Source: Salisapilia sapeloensis (Eukaryota; Oomycota; Peronosporomycetes; Peronosporales; Salisapiliaceae). Taken from it: a stretch of DNA of 60,644 nucleotides. The position numbers were made by a program, and so were the translations under genes. A model generated the notes under the pieces. It was given only the letters and a program-made list of their open reading frames with translations, made no database searches and was not told the DNA's origin. Of this stretch, positions 32,398-43,393 are shown piece by piece (position 1 is the stretch's first letter; each line of letters starts with the position of its first letter). The DNA is taken from contig JAADVB010000099.1 of NCBI GenBank assembly GCA_023334545.1, forward strand, positions 1-60,644, written 5' to 3'.

Positions 32398-32736
32398 CAT
32401 GTCTTAGTAGTCTTGGTAGCACTGACTTGGATCGGATGTAGAAAAAAGTAAGATTCTGCTCGAGGTACACCGCATCATCGGCGTAGACCAGATGGAAAGT
32501 ATCATAGCGTGCGTAAATGTCACAGCCTGCTAGATGACGGCCGATTTGGTCGTGCCACGACCAGCTCCTCTCCATCCAAAGACCAAAGAAGCACTTTCAA
32601 CGTCAATTTATGCTCCCTCCAAAGACTCTTCGCAAATTAACTCGCCATTTTATAACCACGCGTTCAGTATATTATCTCTCGCCATCCATGAATTGTAGGT
32701 AAAAGCCTTTGGAGCTAAGATGTACAACGGAGGGGA
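32398..32736. other. Convergent intergenic stretch
   Basis: About 340 bp between the ends of the basic-protein gene (+) and the DUSP-like gene (-). A minus-strand open frame covers 32189-32575,but it overlaps the exons above and is not supported as a gene. Confidence 0.45.
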
Positions 32737-33718
32737 CTAGGAGATGATGCAGCTGCCTTTACCCTTCTGCCGATTCATCTTTGCTCGCTTTTGGCGCCCG
32801 GACGGCGTTGAAGGATAAGACTCTTCTAATGCATCCTCATTCTGCTCAGCGATGATCATCGTCTCTCGAAGAGCTTTCGGGTTGTGAACTAGTCCAGGGA
32901 CAGTTGAAAAGTTCGATGCTACACTTGATCGCTCTGCTGCTGAGGAACGACCTGAAATCTGGCTGCTACTTTCATCCGTATCATCACCGGCACCGTGGCT
33001 CGGAGCTTGCAGTCCCATCATGATGTCGATCATACTTGGCCCCACTTGATCCGATCGCAATGTGACTTTACCGTGAACCTCTAACTCCAGCTTTCTCAGC
33101 TGCGAAGCATAGGTGTCAATACATTACTTCAACTATGATGGATGTGTAAACTAACCTGTTCAATGTACGAATTGCGTGGGGCACTCGACGGTCGCTTTTG
33201 GGCAATATACTTGTAGGCGTGCTCTAATGTCGAGTTGTTGGACAGCATAAGGTACGTCAGGCAGACGACAACGCTTTCATTGCTGCCAAATGTACAGCAT
33301 ACGAAGACAGTTTTTCCATCCTCCTTTGCTTGTCGGAGGAGATTATTGGCCTCCGTCACGCTGTCCTTAAAGTTCGCATACGAGAAATCGTCATCCAACT
33401 CGACTCTCTTCGTTTCAATGCCACTTTCCGATGTCGATTCACACTCGTCTTTCCTGCGCGGATTCTCGACATCCAATATGTAGGAGACGTGCAGATGATT
33501 CATCACTTCCTCGTCCCGTGCCTGTGCCACCGAGCCGAGCAGCAGCCAGTCTTCAATAATTCCTGGTACATCCATTCTATTCCATCGCGTCAGTCAAATT
33601 TAAAGTAAATTAAAATATCAAGCTAGAACCTGCTAGCTTCGACCTCGAGTTCGCTATCTAACGAGCTAGCCTGCCGTAGAACCGTGCCAGAGTTGGCATT
33701 TTCGGACGGAAGAGACAT
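32737..33718 (-). CDS. DUSP-fold pseudophosphatase with CaaX tail
   Basis: Three exons, 33630-33718, 33156-33576 and 32737-33099 (290 residues; introns 53 and 56 nt). The join EASR-MDVPGIIEDW restores the usual start of a small dual-specificity phosphatase domain (LLLGSVAQA, then VSYILDV). In the signature loop, HCxxGxxRS is replaced by CCTFGSNES: the nucleophile-position Cys is kept, but the preceding His is Cys and the phosphate-binding Arg is Glu. Catalysis is therefore unlikely, and a STYX-like phospho-reader or scaffold is more plausible. The C-terminus, after a Ser-rich linker and a basic stretch (RQKRAKMNRQKGKG), ends in CIIS, a CaaX box that predicts farnesylation and membrane attachment. 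The start is 107 bp from the divergent gene at 33826. Confidence 0.8.
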
Positions 33719-33825
33719 TCGCGCTTCCTCGGGCAAATTTTGGTATATGCGGGACAAAAGGATGTGAATTAGTTACACAGCTATTTCTACATTACTGTGA
33801 AGCGTCACAGGATCGTTCGTCCGAC

Positions 33826-34900
33826 ATGAAGCGCGACAGCAGGAGGTTGCATCCGTTGCTACAGCAAGATCTTGAAATCGTCAAGTCCTTGCGTCGATAT
33901 CGGAGGGTAGTCATGTTGCTGAATATATAATGTTGGGTATGTGAGAGATATTGCTTGTGGATAACGGGATGGCATGTAGCAATCGCTATGGATTAACCGC
34001 TTGGTGAAAGCGACAACATCTCCGTATCGTACTCGAAGCATTTCTCTCGTACTATGGTACATTTTCAACCCTTTCAGAATACATGATAGTGACAATAGAT
34101 AAAACATCTTGTAGGATTGCCTTTGGTGCACTCATGATGGACGGTGGCTTTGCATACGTCTGGGCGTGCATTGGAAACCTCGTCGTGACGATCCTGCTAC
34201 AGTACCTCGTTCAAGCTGAGCGACCAGTCGATGCTTCCCGTCGATTACTGGATAAGAACCTTGTCGATCCGGATACCTATGGTTTTCCTTGCATCGATTG
34301 TCACATGACTGTTGTAGTCCTGTCCATTCTCTACGACGACCATGACCACTTCCTGCTCCAAGCCGTCGCTCTTGTCTTTTTGGTCTACATTGGTCTCAAT
34401 AAGCTTATGATCGCAGAGCGGTTTGTATATCAAGTCCTAGGGAGCTGGCTAACTGGTGTCCTGGGTGTACTTGTTGCTCAATACATCGAGAGCATAGTTC
34501 GACGCGCAAAGGTCTCCGCAGCATACAAGTACTACAAAGATTTATCTACACATAACTTTTTTGGAAATAATTTTAGTATGCCAATTGTAGCACAGAAGCA
34601 CTGTTGCTAACCATCTTTATATGCATGGGGGTCCTTGGCATATACATGGAAAACAACCAAAGTCGTGTCATTGGCGTCCCGAGGGAAGACTTTACACGAG
34701 TGCTGGACAATATCATGAGCTCCAAACCGCCTTCGGATGCCAAACTAGTTCAAAGTCGCGACTCAGAGGCTTCTGATCCGACAAGCAAGAAGGAACGGTT
34801 GAACACCGAGTCGGACACGATCGATGAGACTGCTCCAAAAGACTCGTTCTACTACTTGATGCGAACGATGCAACGCCGTCGACAGAGGCTAATAAACTGA
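33826..34900 (+). CDS. Multi-span membrane protein, possibly PAP2-like
   Basis: Four exons, 33826-33906, 33980-34056, 34115-34528 and 34591-34900 (293 residues). Phases agree (YRR-QSLWINR, LVLW-IAFGAL, SAAY-NTEALLL). Five or so hydrophobic segments are visible (VWACIGNLVVTILLQYLV, LLQAVALVFLVYIGL, VLGSWLTGVLGVLVA, LLLTIFICMGVLGIY). Segments QAERPVD, YGFPCIDCHM and ERFVYQVLGSW occur in the order and spacing of the three PAP2 phosphatase motifs. However, PSGH and the later Arg-His pair are not intact, so activity is doubtful. A polar tail of about 90 residues follows. Treat the PAP2 link as a hypothesis; the gene itself is well supported. Confidence 0.7.
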
Positions 34901-34925
34901 AGAGAAATGATCAATTCTATTGCAT

Positions 34926-37235
34926 CTATACTTTGTCAATGAAATTCGCCTGCAGCTCCGCTCGTCGGTCTTTCGAAAGACGCGGGAAGAGGATCTCTCC
35001 AATCCACACATTGAAAGATGCAGTCGTATCCGTCGTCAGCTGGACGACTGCTGGTCCTTTCGGAACGTCCACGAGCTCCTTTTGACACGTATCAGATAGA
35101 GACGTGAACGACAAGTGCTCTTTTGTCTTGAGCACCAGCTCAAAGTCCTCAGCATTTAGTCGTAGGACTCGACAGCTAAAGTAGCCGTCAATGAAGCCGA
35201 GCGCTTCTTCCACCGGGCGGTAGAAAGAGGTGCCGTGGTCGGTGATTTTGGAGAAGACACGCAGTCCAGTGTTGACGATATCCAGTGCGTCTCCAGCCAA
35301 GCAAGCCTGCTCAATCTCAGCATCTACGTAGTTGATACTGGCCGCTCCATCAGATCGACACCACAGACGTTCCTATCATTTATAAGTTTCTTTTTCATGA
35401 TAAGCTCCAACTAGTGATACGTACTTTGAGAGACATGTCGGATAGACCGTAGTAGTCCTTGATTTCGTTCCAAATGTTGTCACTTATCCGCCTGTAAAGT
35501 GTTTCTCTCTTGCCACCCTTCTTCTTCCCTTCCACCTTCTGTCGCTTTGGCTGTCGGTATTCGTCATCCGGAACATAGTTTTCACATTGCTTCATCAAAT
35601 GTCCACTCTTGCCACACAGCTTACAAACGTAGTCCTCTGGCACATCAATCGACATGTCCTCTTCCAACGCACCCAATCCTTCTTGGTTGGCACCTGGCAA
35701 GTTACGCACCTTTTTCAAAACAGCAATGAAGAAGCCACCGGTGTTTTGATCGATCGGTACGAGACGCATGGATTTCTCCACTTGCTTTTGAATCCAACCT
35801 TCTTTCGACGGAAACATGGATCGTAGCAGTCGATTGCCCTTGAGCTCCGAAGGAACTGAATCGTAGTCCTGGAACCACTCATGATACATCTCGCTCACTT
35901 CCGCATTCGCAGCCGCAGTAGAGAACTCGTGTCCCTTTTTAGACGATTTCGACTTGGATCGCCATCCAACAGGCCACATTGTTCTTCCTGGTCTTGTCAC
36001 GAGACGAGGAAGCTGGTCTTTGACATCGACCACTTCCATTGCCCCATCACACCTTCGGAGTAGCTCGGATAGCACTGCCTCATCTTCTACAGGACTCATC
36101 GAACATGTCGAATACACCATCAGTCCGTCGATCTTGAGCAACGAGGCAGAGCGAAGAGCAAGAGATAGCTGCGTTTGATGCAACGTTAGTCCTTGGCCAA
36201 TGTGCCAGTCACGCCAGAGTCTGGCATCTTTACGAACTGTGCCATCACCACTGCATGGGACGTCACAGAGCACACGATCGAGAACATTATTCGCCTCTAG
36301 TTGATTATTCACATATAGTCCAGGAAACTGATCGCCAGGACCACACGTAACAACAGCACGACGTAAAGTGTTTCGTGTTAGACGATGGACGAGCATGTAC
36401 GCACGCTTCCGATCGAGGTCATTGGCGATGACGAGACCGTTCTTGGCGGAGGACGCGTCTGTCGTTAAGAAATCTAAAATCTGCGTGGTCTTGGAACCAG
36501 GAGACGCACACATATCCAACACAGCATGCGTGGGTTGGACGTTGAGGAAAAGCACTGGCAGCATGCTGACCGCTTCCTGTCGATCGATCGTCCCAAGCTC
36601 CGTTTGCTTCAGCAAGAACGAGTGGAAGCGCTTTACGTCCGGGAATTTGGGTGCTGCCGTATGTATATAATAAGCTTTAATACTATTATATGAACCTTTG
36701 CGAAGGAGTGGTTGTACCGCTTTTGGAGAGGGCAGATCGGCCACATGATAGTTCCCATGCTACCTTGGACTGAGGATACCATGCAATTTCGCTGCATTAC
36801 AAAAAGTTAGTACAATAAAAAAGAACTGGCAGGTGTTAAATTATACGTTGGAGGATTTATGCTGATGTCATTGTGACTGTAGGTATCCGCGTCGAACTGC
36901 AGATCGGATGCCACCGCTTCCATCGCCCTATTATAGACAAAACTTAATGTTGTTGGTACCTCGTCTACATTGCCTATGCCATACTGTTTCGATTCAGATC
37001 GATGGAGGTTAAAACGGAAGGAAATGGGCAGCGGTTCATGCAATGTTGTCATGAGCTGCTCAAGCTCCGACTCGTTGTCCACGACTTTGGTCTCTTTCTA
37101 CCATATATTATTGCGCTTGCATAAGCAATTATCTCTCATCAAATATGCAATAGAAGCATGTACCAAGTACTCTCGGAAACTTTGCTTAAAGGCTTCCAAC
37201 GTCGGCTTCGTACTGCTCTCGCCTTCCCCACTCAT
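34926..37235 (-). CDS. NSUN2: tRNA cytosine-5 methyltransferase NSUN2/TRM4, with zinc knuckle
   Basis: Six exons: 37164-37235, 36985-37097, 36847-36927, 36718-36791, 35425-36653 and 34926-35372 (671 residues), all in phase. It has the family N-terminus (FKQSFREYL; LHEPLPISFRF), IAWYPQSKVAWEL and RQEAVSMLPVLFLNV. The SAM site is LDMCASPGSKTTQ. Both motif cysteines are present: DVPCSGDG (product release) and YSTCSMSP (catalytic). NSUN2 methylates C48-50 and other sites in tRNA, in nucleus and nucleolus. At about residues 457-471 there is a CCHC zinc knuckle (CKLCGKSGHLMKQC), not a standard part of human or yeast enzymes, followed by a Lys-rich patch. Intron 36928-36984 is 57 nt and stop-free in frame, so its retention would insert 19 residues. 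Confidence 0.93.
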
Positions 37236-37361
37236 TTTGGTATTTCGTGTCGTAATTTCTTGTCAGTTCAAAATACAAGAACACATACTTTATGCAAGTC
37301 CACATGTGTAGCCATCTCAGGTTTATTGCACCACGACATTTTCTTTATTCAACTTGGCAGC

Positions 37362-39050
37362 ATGCAGGTGGCAGCTCCTCGACGCGTCGTTGGCGTGGTC
37401 TCCACTCCTGACGAATCCTACGCGCCTCCAGAAGCTCCACATTGGCGAGATACCTTACCAGCTGCCTTCTTATCTTCCTCTCGACAGATAAAGCTCCATA
37501 GCTACGACCCTGTCGACCAAGACGGGTATCGAGAAACCAAGATCGGCGGCCATGCTCTCGATCATGTGCCTTTCGTAGACCGAGGACTGCCTTCCCGACC
37601 ACTCATGGGATACTCTGTCTCTCCAACCTTGCAGAAGCCCTCTCAAACTCCTTCCCACCCTAGTTCCGTGTCATCGCTGATGCCTGTCGCTCTTCTATGT
37701 CCAACGTTGCAACCTGCATGTAGCCACTGCACATCTGTGCAAGAAACGACTGCCAAGATCCAATTGTGCTGTGGTCATAAAGTCTGTGGCTCTTGCCTTG
37801 AAAGTGGCCGTGCAGCTCTCGTCGAACTCCAAGACACCCACTATGTAGACTGCAGTCCATGCCACTCTCTCGTCAAAGTAGACACTATCTCCGTCCATTC
37901 GAACACATTTCCTCTCTATGGCCGTAACAGCAACCATCTTTCTTCTTTAAACATGCCGAGTAAAATGCAGTGGGGTCTTTCCGGTGGTCTCGTCGCACTT
38001 CTCTCCTTTGCTGCTGGTAGATACATCTCCGCCCGTCGCATCGTCCAGCACCAAGCTCTACTCCAGTCTCCACCAACTACTAGTAATCTATCAGACCTTA
38101 AAGATTGTGAATTAAGCAGTGTAGAGCGATGGAGCGCTCGTCTTGATTTCGCTCAGGCAAACTCTCGACTGCATCAGTACCATTTCCTTCGGTCTTTGGG
38201 TAAAGGTCAGTCGGGGGAAGTGATGCTGGTCAGGACGAAGAAAACAGAAAAGGTTCGTGTCATTAAGGAAAGTGACAAAGTCGTAGAAGCGATAAATGAA
38301 TGTCGACTCTTGGCCAAAGTCGACAGCCCACATGTCGTCCGTTTGTACCATTATTTTATCGAGACCATGGGCATGCACCACCTTGCCTACATTGAACTCG
38401 AGTACTGTGCGGGTGGGGACCTCCAGACACACCTCCAATCCAAGGTACATGCTACCAAGTAAGCTATAAGAGGCAGGAAAGTAATTATTTGTTTTGTCTG
38501 TAGGGCAAAATGGACGCTACGACCTTCCAAGAGGCTTTGTATCAACTGTGCATGGGACTGCAAGCTCTCCATGACCTCGGTATCATCCATCGTGACCTCA
38601 AACCTGCCAACATCCTCCTATCCGTACGTGCTGTTCCTAGATATCAAAATATCAACAATCTCATGTGCATTGTAGGCGAATGGAGATGTGAAGATTGCCG
38701 ATTTGGATGTCTCCACCTCCCTCGACAGTACATTGATGACACGACACGCTGCTGGGACGCTCAGTTTCATGGCACCTGAAGTCCGCAAGTACCTTTTCGG
38801 CGACCCGGTCGAGTACGATGCCAAAGCAGACGTCTGGTCACTTGGTGCGTTAGTTGTAGCCATGCTTCTCGGTCAAGTGGAGCCGAAAGTAGCAACACGA
38901 CCGGTCTCTGACGTAGTGGTCCAACTGGCAGAAGCAAATGTCCAGCAGGAGCATATAGATCTAGTTGAAAAGATGCTTCAGGCAGATCCGACGGAGAGAC
39001 CGAGTGTGCACGAATTGATCCAGATGCTACCAATTCAAGCTCGTCTTTAG
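37362..39050 (+). CDS. RING-TM-protein kinase fusion
   Basis: Exons 37362-38444, 38504-38623 and 38676-39050 (525 residues; introns 59 and 52 nt). Residues about 120-167 form a RING-like finger (CSHC, then [10 protein letters not shown], then CSPC). A single hydrophobic segment at about 204-220 ([17 protein letters not shown]) suggests membrane anchoring. A protein kinase domain runs from about 274 to the end. It has a loose glycine loop (LGKGQSGEV), RVIKES with the lysine, [18 protein letters not shown] and [13 protein letters not shown]. The DFG motif reads DLD: the metal-binding Asp is kept but Phe-Gly is replaced, so activity is uncertain. I know no family with this order. All three parts of the first exon are in one continuous frame. 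It shares a 126-bp promoter with NSUN2. Confidence 0.8.
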
Positions 39051-39340
39051 CGACGATGTATGCTTGCCAACAAGTAGCTATGCTCTACTCGCTAAAGTCT
39101 TTAGTACATGTATCTGCTACGTGTAGTCTCCTTGGACTGTACAAAGAAAGCCAACCAGTCTTATCTAGAGAAATCATGTTTCTTCACAAGGCAAACACTT
39201 ATGGTGAAGGCAGTCGGGTGGATCCACAAAGCAAGTCTGCCGCATACAGTTTCGGTCTATTCATTCCTGGCGATAGGACTAGTGTCTACTGGATGTGGAT
39301 GTAGGAAGATGGAGGCATGGAAATAAGATCACAAACGACC

Positions 39341-39942
39341 TTAGAGTTTCTGCTTCTTTTCAATTGGCTCTTCGACGCCGGTGCTTCCGAAACCGCCGGC
39401 ACCCCGAGTCGTGTCATCTAGTTCCTGCACTTCCTCTAGCACAGGGTATGCTATCTTCTCCATAATCAATTGAGCAATCCGATCGCCCGGTTTCACTACC
39501 ACGACAAGATTAGCCATAAATATAGGGAGAAATGGGGCAATAGAATACCTTCAAAGTCCTCGTCGCTGTGGTTGAACAGGACGATGCCGAGCGGTCCACG
39601 GTAATCGGCGTCAATCACACCGGCACCAGTGTCAATGGACTTTTTAGCGGCGAGTCCAGATCGAGGAGCGACGCGACCGTAGCAACCTTCCGGGACGGCA
39701 ATGGACAGATCCGTCTTAATAATGGCTTTGCCTCGTGCAGGAACGCTCGTGGCTTCGGCGCTGGCAATGTCATAGCCTGCTGATAGCTCGGAGCCTTTCA
39801 CAGGCATCACGGCGTTTTCGCTGAGACGCTTCACTTGTAGGACTGGAGCTTTGGTACTAGCCATCGTTCGAAATGAAATTGTGGGAATCGAGCGCTTGGA
39901 CAGCAGAGATGAGTGAATGGCAAATGCAGCTTTTCGCGCCAT
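39341..39942 (-). CDS. DUT: dUTP diphosphatase (dUTPase), trimeric type
   Basis: Exons 39549-39942 and 39341-39495 (182 residues; 53-nt intron). All five dUTPase motifs are visible: [41 protein letters not shown] and [10 protein letters not shown]. It hydrolyses dUTP to dUMP and pyrophosphate, keeping uracil out of DNA and feeding dTMP synthesis. The first about 30 residues ([17 protein letters not shown]) are basic and hydroxylated like a mitochondrial presequence. A second in-frame ATG (MASTKAP) starts right before the core, so nuclear and mitochondrial forms could come from one gene. Confidence 0.96.
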
Positions 39943-40101
39943 GATTGAGCATTTGGATGCTAGATGGAGAACACTTTGATTGGTCAAAAATGTTGTTTCG
40001 GTCTTTTCAGCACGGACAGACGTGCGCCAAGGTGGCGAAGGTGAAACGTACAGCTCTGCAGGGCACCAATATAAACAGAACGCTGATGTGTAGCAAAATA
40101 T

Positions 40102-40106
40102 AAAAA
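40102..40106 (-). terminator. Pol III T-run terminator
   Basis: Five consecutive T residues on the minus strand start 2 nt past the 3' end of the tRNA gene, the usual RNA polymerase III stop. Confidence 0.75.
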
Positions 40107-40108
40107 GA

Positions 40109-40181
40109 CGACCCCGATGGGACTCGAACCCACAACCCCCTGATTAGAAGTCAGATGCGCTATCCATTGCGCCACGAGGTC
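40109..40181 (-). tRNA. tRNA-Arg (anticodon TCT)
   Basis: A 73-nt cloverleaf without an intron. The acceptor stem GACCTCG pairs with CGGGGTC (one G-U). The D stem is GCGC/GCGC, the anticodon loop CTTCTAA sits between CTGA and TCAG, and the T arm is GTGGG-TTCGAGT-CCCAT. Anticodon TCT reads AGA/AGG. Internal A and B boxes are intact and a T5 run follows. CCA is not encoded, as in eukaryotes. Confidence 0.97.
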
Positions 40182-41099
40182 ACAGTACTCCACATATATA
40201 AATTTGCAATATATAAAGTATAAGTTGTAGCTTTGACAGATGGAAACTTGGACATAGGTAGAGATACGAATAAAAATGTGTTGATCAAGCGTTCGTTGTC
40301 TTTGTACAATCACTCACTTTCCGTACTAGTTCACCATCGAGTAGGCTTATATGTCACTAGTCTAGTTGCATTGAAAAGCATTCAACTTTGCCCAAACTCG
40401 ATAGACATTGAGTGGAAGCCCGCGAATATGCATGGGACCAAGTTACCACGGACTTGCGAAAGGACAATACCTGATCTGCCCTCGGAGAAAAGTTCGTCTA
40501 AAATCATACACTTGGTGCACATAGGCATGAACTTGCATACTATATTAAACACTACTGCACGAAATGAATCTGACCTACTTTGCATGGCCGAAAGTAAAGT
40601 ACTCGAATGTCCTTATTTCTTCGCAGTGTACTTGGTGCCAGAACCCATAGACTATGGGAAGCTAAAGATAAACACATACATTTTACCTGGAATTGATGCA
40701 CTGGGGTCGATACCCCATCGACGACTGTAGCTATCCATCTGATCAATTGTTTCCACCATGCAGCTTCGTTGACACACGCGAGAATTAAAGAGTTATCAAT
40801 ACATGATACTAAAGATAGAGTGATCATGCGTCAATTGTATGCATCAATACGTTATTTGTTTGCATAGTATGAAGAGTTGATGCTGCATCACTCAGACCAT
40901 GCCATGCTTGCATTTGCCAGCTTGCAATGATGTTCTATCTACTCGATCTCCTCCAACACAATAGCACCAAACAACTAATTTCATACTACATCTTCATGCA
41001 TCCATCTTATAACCCCCTTAATCCAGAATCCTCATGCTCCTACATTCCACCACACTTATCAAGAGCAAACAGGAGAAAGACACGTGGAGAAAGTATATT
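40182..41099. other. Intergenic stretch with one doubtful open frame
   Basis: About 920 bp. A plus-strand open frame runs 40233-40730 with its first good ATG at 40430; codon content looks moderately protein-like, but there is no domain and no splice partner, so I do not call it a gene. The rest is AT-rich. Confidence 0.4.
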
Positions 41100-43218
41100 T
41101 TACGACGCGAACTTTACGCGCACGTCCTCTTCTGAAAGTAATCCTAGCAGGAGTCGGTCCACGTCTCCTGTGAACGCGCGTCGTTCCCATGCTTCCACGT
41201 CAAAGTAGAGATATTGATTTTCCTGCACGTCTCCACCGACGGACATATTTCCAGCAAGTGCCTGCCCGATCGCGCCCACACCTCCAGTCGGACTACCGTT
41301 TCCGTTCTGTCCTACCTCTTTTTGCACACTCGATGCCAACAGTGCAGCGTCAGCAGGCGTCGCTCGTTTTACCCAGATCTTGGACTCGCCATGGTACCTC
41401 CACTCACGACTGTACAGCTCTTGGGCTGCACATGCCTGGAGCACATCCTTGGGAAGGATGTAAAAGATGTACAAGAGTGTTTCGAGGTGGAATTTAGCCA
41501 AATGTGTCGTCTTCAATTGCGGTGGTTGATTCGCGTAACATGCTGGCAGGACGAACTGTGGTGTTTTGGACACGGGCGTCGACGAGAACGGAGATGAGAA
41601 CGTTGCGTACAACGGTTCGGTCGAGTTCAGATTCAGACCGAGTGCGGTCAAGTCTGTTCCCAACGACAAGCTATTCTTCGTCTCTTCCTTCTCCCTCACA
41701 ACTGTGTTTAGCATACCCAAGAGACCAAACCGAGCCTCTTCCTCCGCCTGCTCCTCCGGACTCTGCTCACTCTTCACTGGCGTATCTGCACGTTCCTCTT
41801 GCGTCCCATTGGACGTCAAGAAAGGAGCGTCCTGGTCGTTCTGCTGAGCTCTGGAGATCAAGTTGGGCGTCGGCGATGAAGCGGATTTACCAGGCGTCGA
41901 TCTGTTATCTGTGACGGAAGCAAAGGACGAGAGAGCTGGAAAGTCTTCTTTTTGGATGACAAACTCCGAAGACGGAGACGCTCGTAACCTTGCTGCTGAC
42001 TCGGATAGATTTTCCGCATCCAATGCAGCCATTCTATTGAACGAGTTAGTCTCTATCGTCTGCAAGAGATGCATGACGATCGTACCTGGCGCCAAGAGCT
42101 GGGAATTCAGATAAATCCGGAGGTTTCGTCTCACTCTGCGCAGGCTTGCCTACAACTTGTGAGATGACAAGGATATAAATAGCGACGGAGAGAACATACT
42201 TTTCACGGCCGACACAACTGGATCCGTCGTCTGCACACGATAGCTCTCTGGTGTGAGTGGCGCCGGTGCCGTTGGAGGCGTCCTGGTTGCAGAAGACGGC
42301 AGGAACTACCGTCAAATTTATTTAATACGGCTACTGTATAAGATTCGCTTGGTACACGTACGGATCCACTAGGTACGGGAGGTATCATGCTATTGCCGTT
42401 CAAGCCGGAGAATACGTTCTGGGGTGGAGCGCCTGTCATGTATCATTCATTCGTACGTGAGCTCATGATGTCACCGTATTCAAGCTGAGTAGGAAGCGTA
42501 CCTATGTTCTGTAAACCAGCACTAGCGTTGCTGGAAAGGTCGTTTGCGATGCCGTTGCCCATTGCCTGAGACGAGTTGTATGCAAAAGCGCCTCCAGTTT
42601 GACCAAGCACACCGGCGTACGGTCTGCTACCAATGATGGGTGGTGTTCCAGGCAAAGCTTGTTGGCCAGGTAGTTCGTCTCGATGGTAGTAGTATTGACT
42701 AGCGTCGAAATCCTCCTGTCAATAGACGTATTAGTTGACAAAGACTATGGTTGATACACTATTTATACGATGACATGCATGCGGATACTATTTCATGGAT
42801 TTAACAGTGCATATCCATTTGAAATAGTGTAGCAATGAAGCTGACGATGTGACAGAATCATCGTATCTGACAAGCAAAACGGTCTGCGCTTGGGCTCAAG
42901 GTGCATGAGATCAGCATACGAGCCCAAGACAAGCATGACCATACTCCTACGTATACAGCATGAGCAGAGGCAACTGACGAACGGACATGAACATGATGAC
43001 AGTCCAGTCGAAGTCGTCTGCATTTCGCCTTGAGACTATTGGAGGAGGAAAAGTACCTTGTCCTCTGCCGTCTGGATGTTGTCCTTGAAGTAGGCAAATT
43101 TATCCTTGGAAGGGTCAATCATGCTCTTTTGTATCACACGTCCGGTGCAACGTACGAGGCGAGGGAGGCTGCGACCGCTCTACGACCTCGAGTCGATATT
43201 CGTGTTGTTATTTGGCAT
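41100..43218 (-). CDS. CNOT2: CCR4-NOT complex subunit 2 (CNOT2)
   Basis: Exons: 43187-43218 (optional), 43057-43123, 42502-42715, 42362-42432, 42200-42305, 42086-42149 and 41100-42033. Starting at the ATG at 43122 gives 484 residues; an upstream exon from 43218 would add 11. The C-terminal NOT2/NOT3/NOT5 domain is clear (FGLLGMLNTVVREKE, then LGTDLTALGLNLNSTEPLY, DVLQACAAQELYSREWRYH, WVKRATP, YFDVEAWERR). Upstream are the Pro/Ser-rich linker and the two FPAL segments (SEFPALGAR; KEDFPALSS) typical of CNOT2. The protein scaffolds the deadenylase complex in mRNA decay and transcription. Intron 42716-43056 (341 nt) is by far the longest in the window. Divergent to the CLC gene, 175 bp between starts. 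Confidence 0.92.
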
Positions 43219-43393
43219 GCTGCCATGATTCGCACTTGATCGCGTCGCCTTCTCTACAAATTGCCCTTCGTCTTACAAAACTGCCTCTTTTATGTAGGGT
43301 TTTCTTGTCTATCGTCTCGGTAAGATATGTGGATTAGAGGTGATACTTTAAGCAAGACACCCCTGGACAAAAGCGATACAAAACGGTCCGAGG

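Noticed and set aside
32189-32575. Minus-strand frame containing VYADDAVYLE, like the YADD box of reverse transcriptase
   Set aside because: No other reverse transcriptase motif surrounds it, and it overlaps the well-spliced exons of the basic-protein gene on the other strand; most likely chance.
42046-42315. Minus-strand frame reading through two CNOT2 introns
   Set aside because: It ends in a stop before the NOT domain; splicing at 42150-42199 and 42034-42085 keeps the FPALGAR segment and joins to the NOT2 domain.
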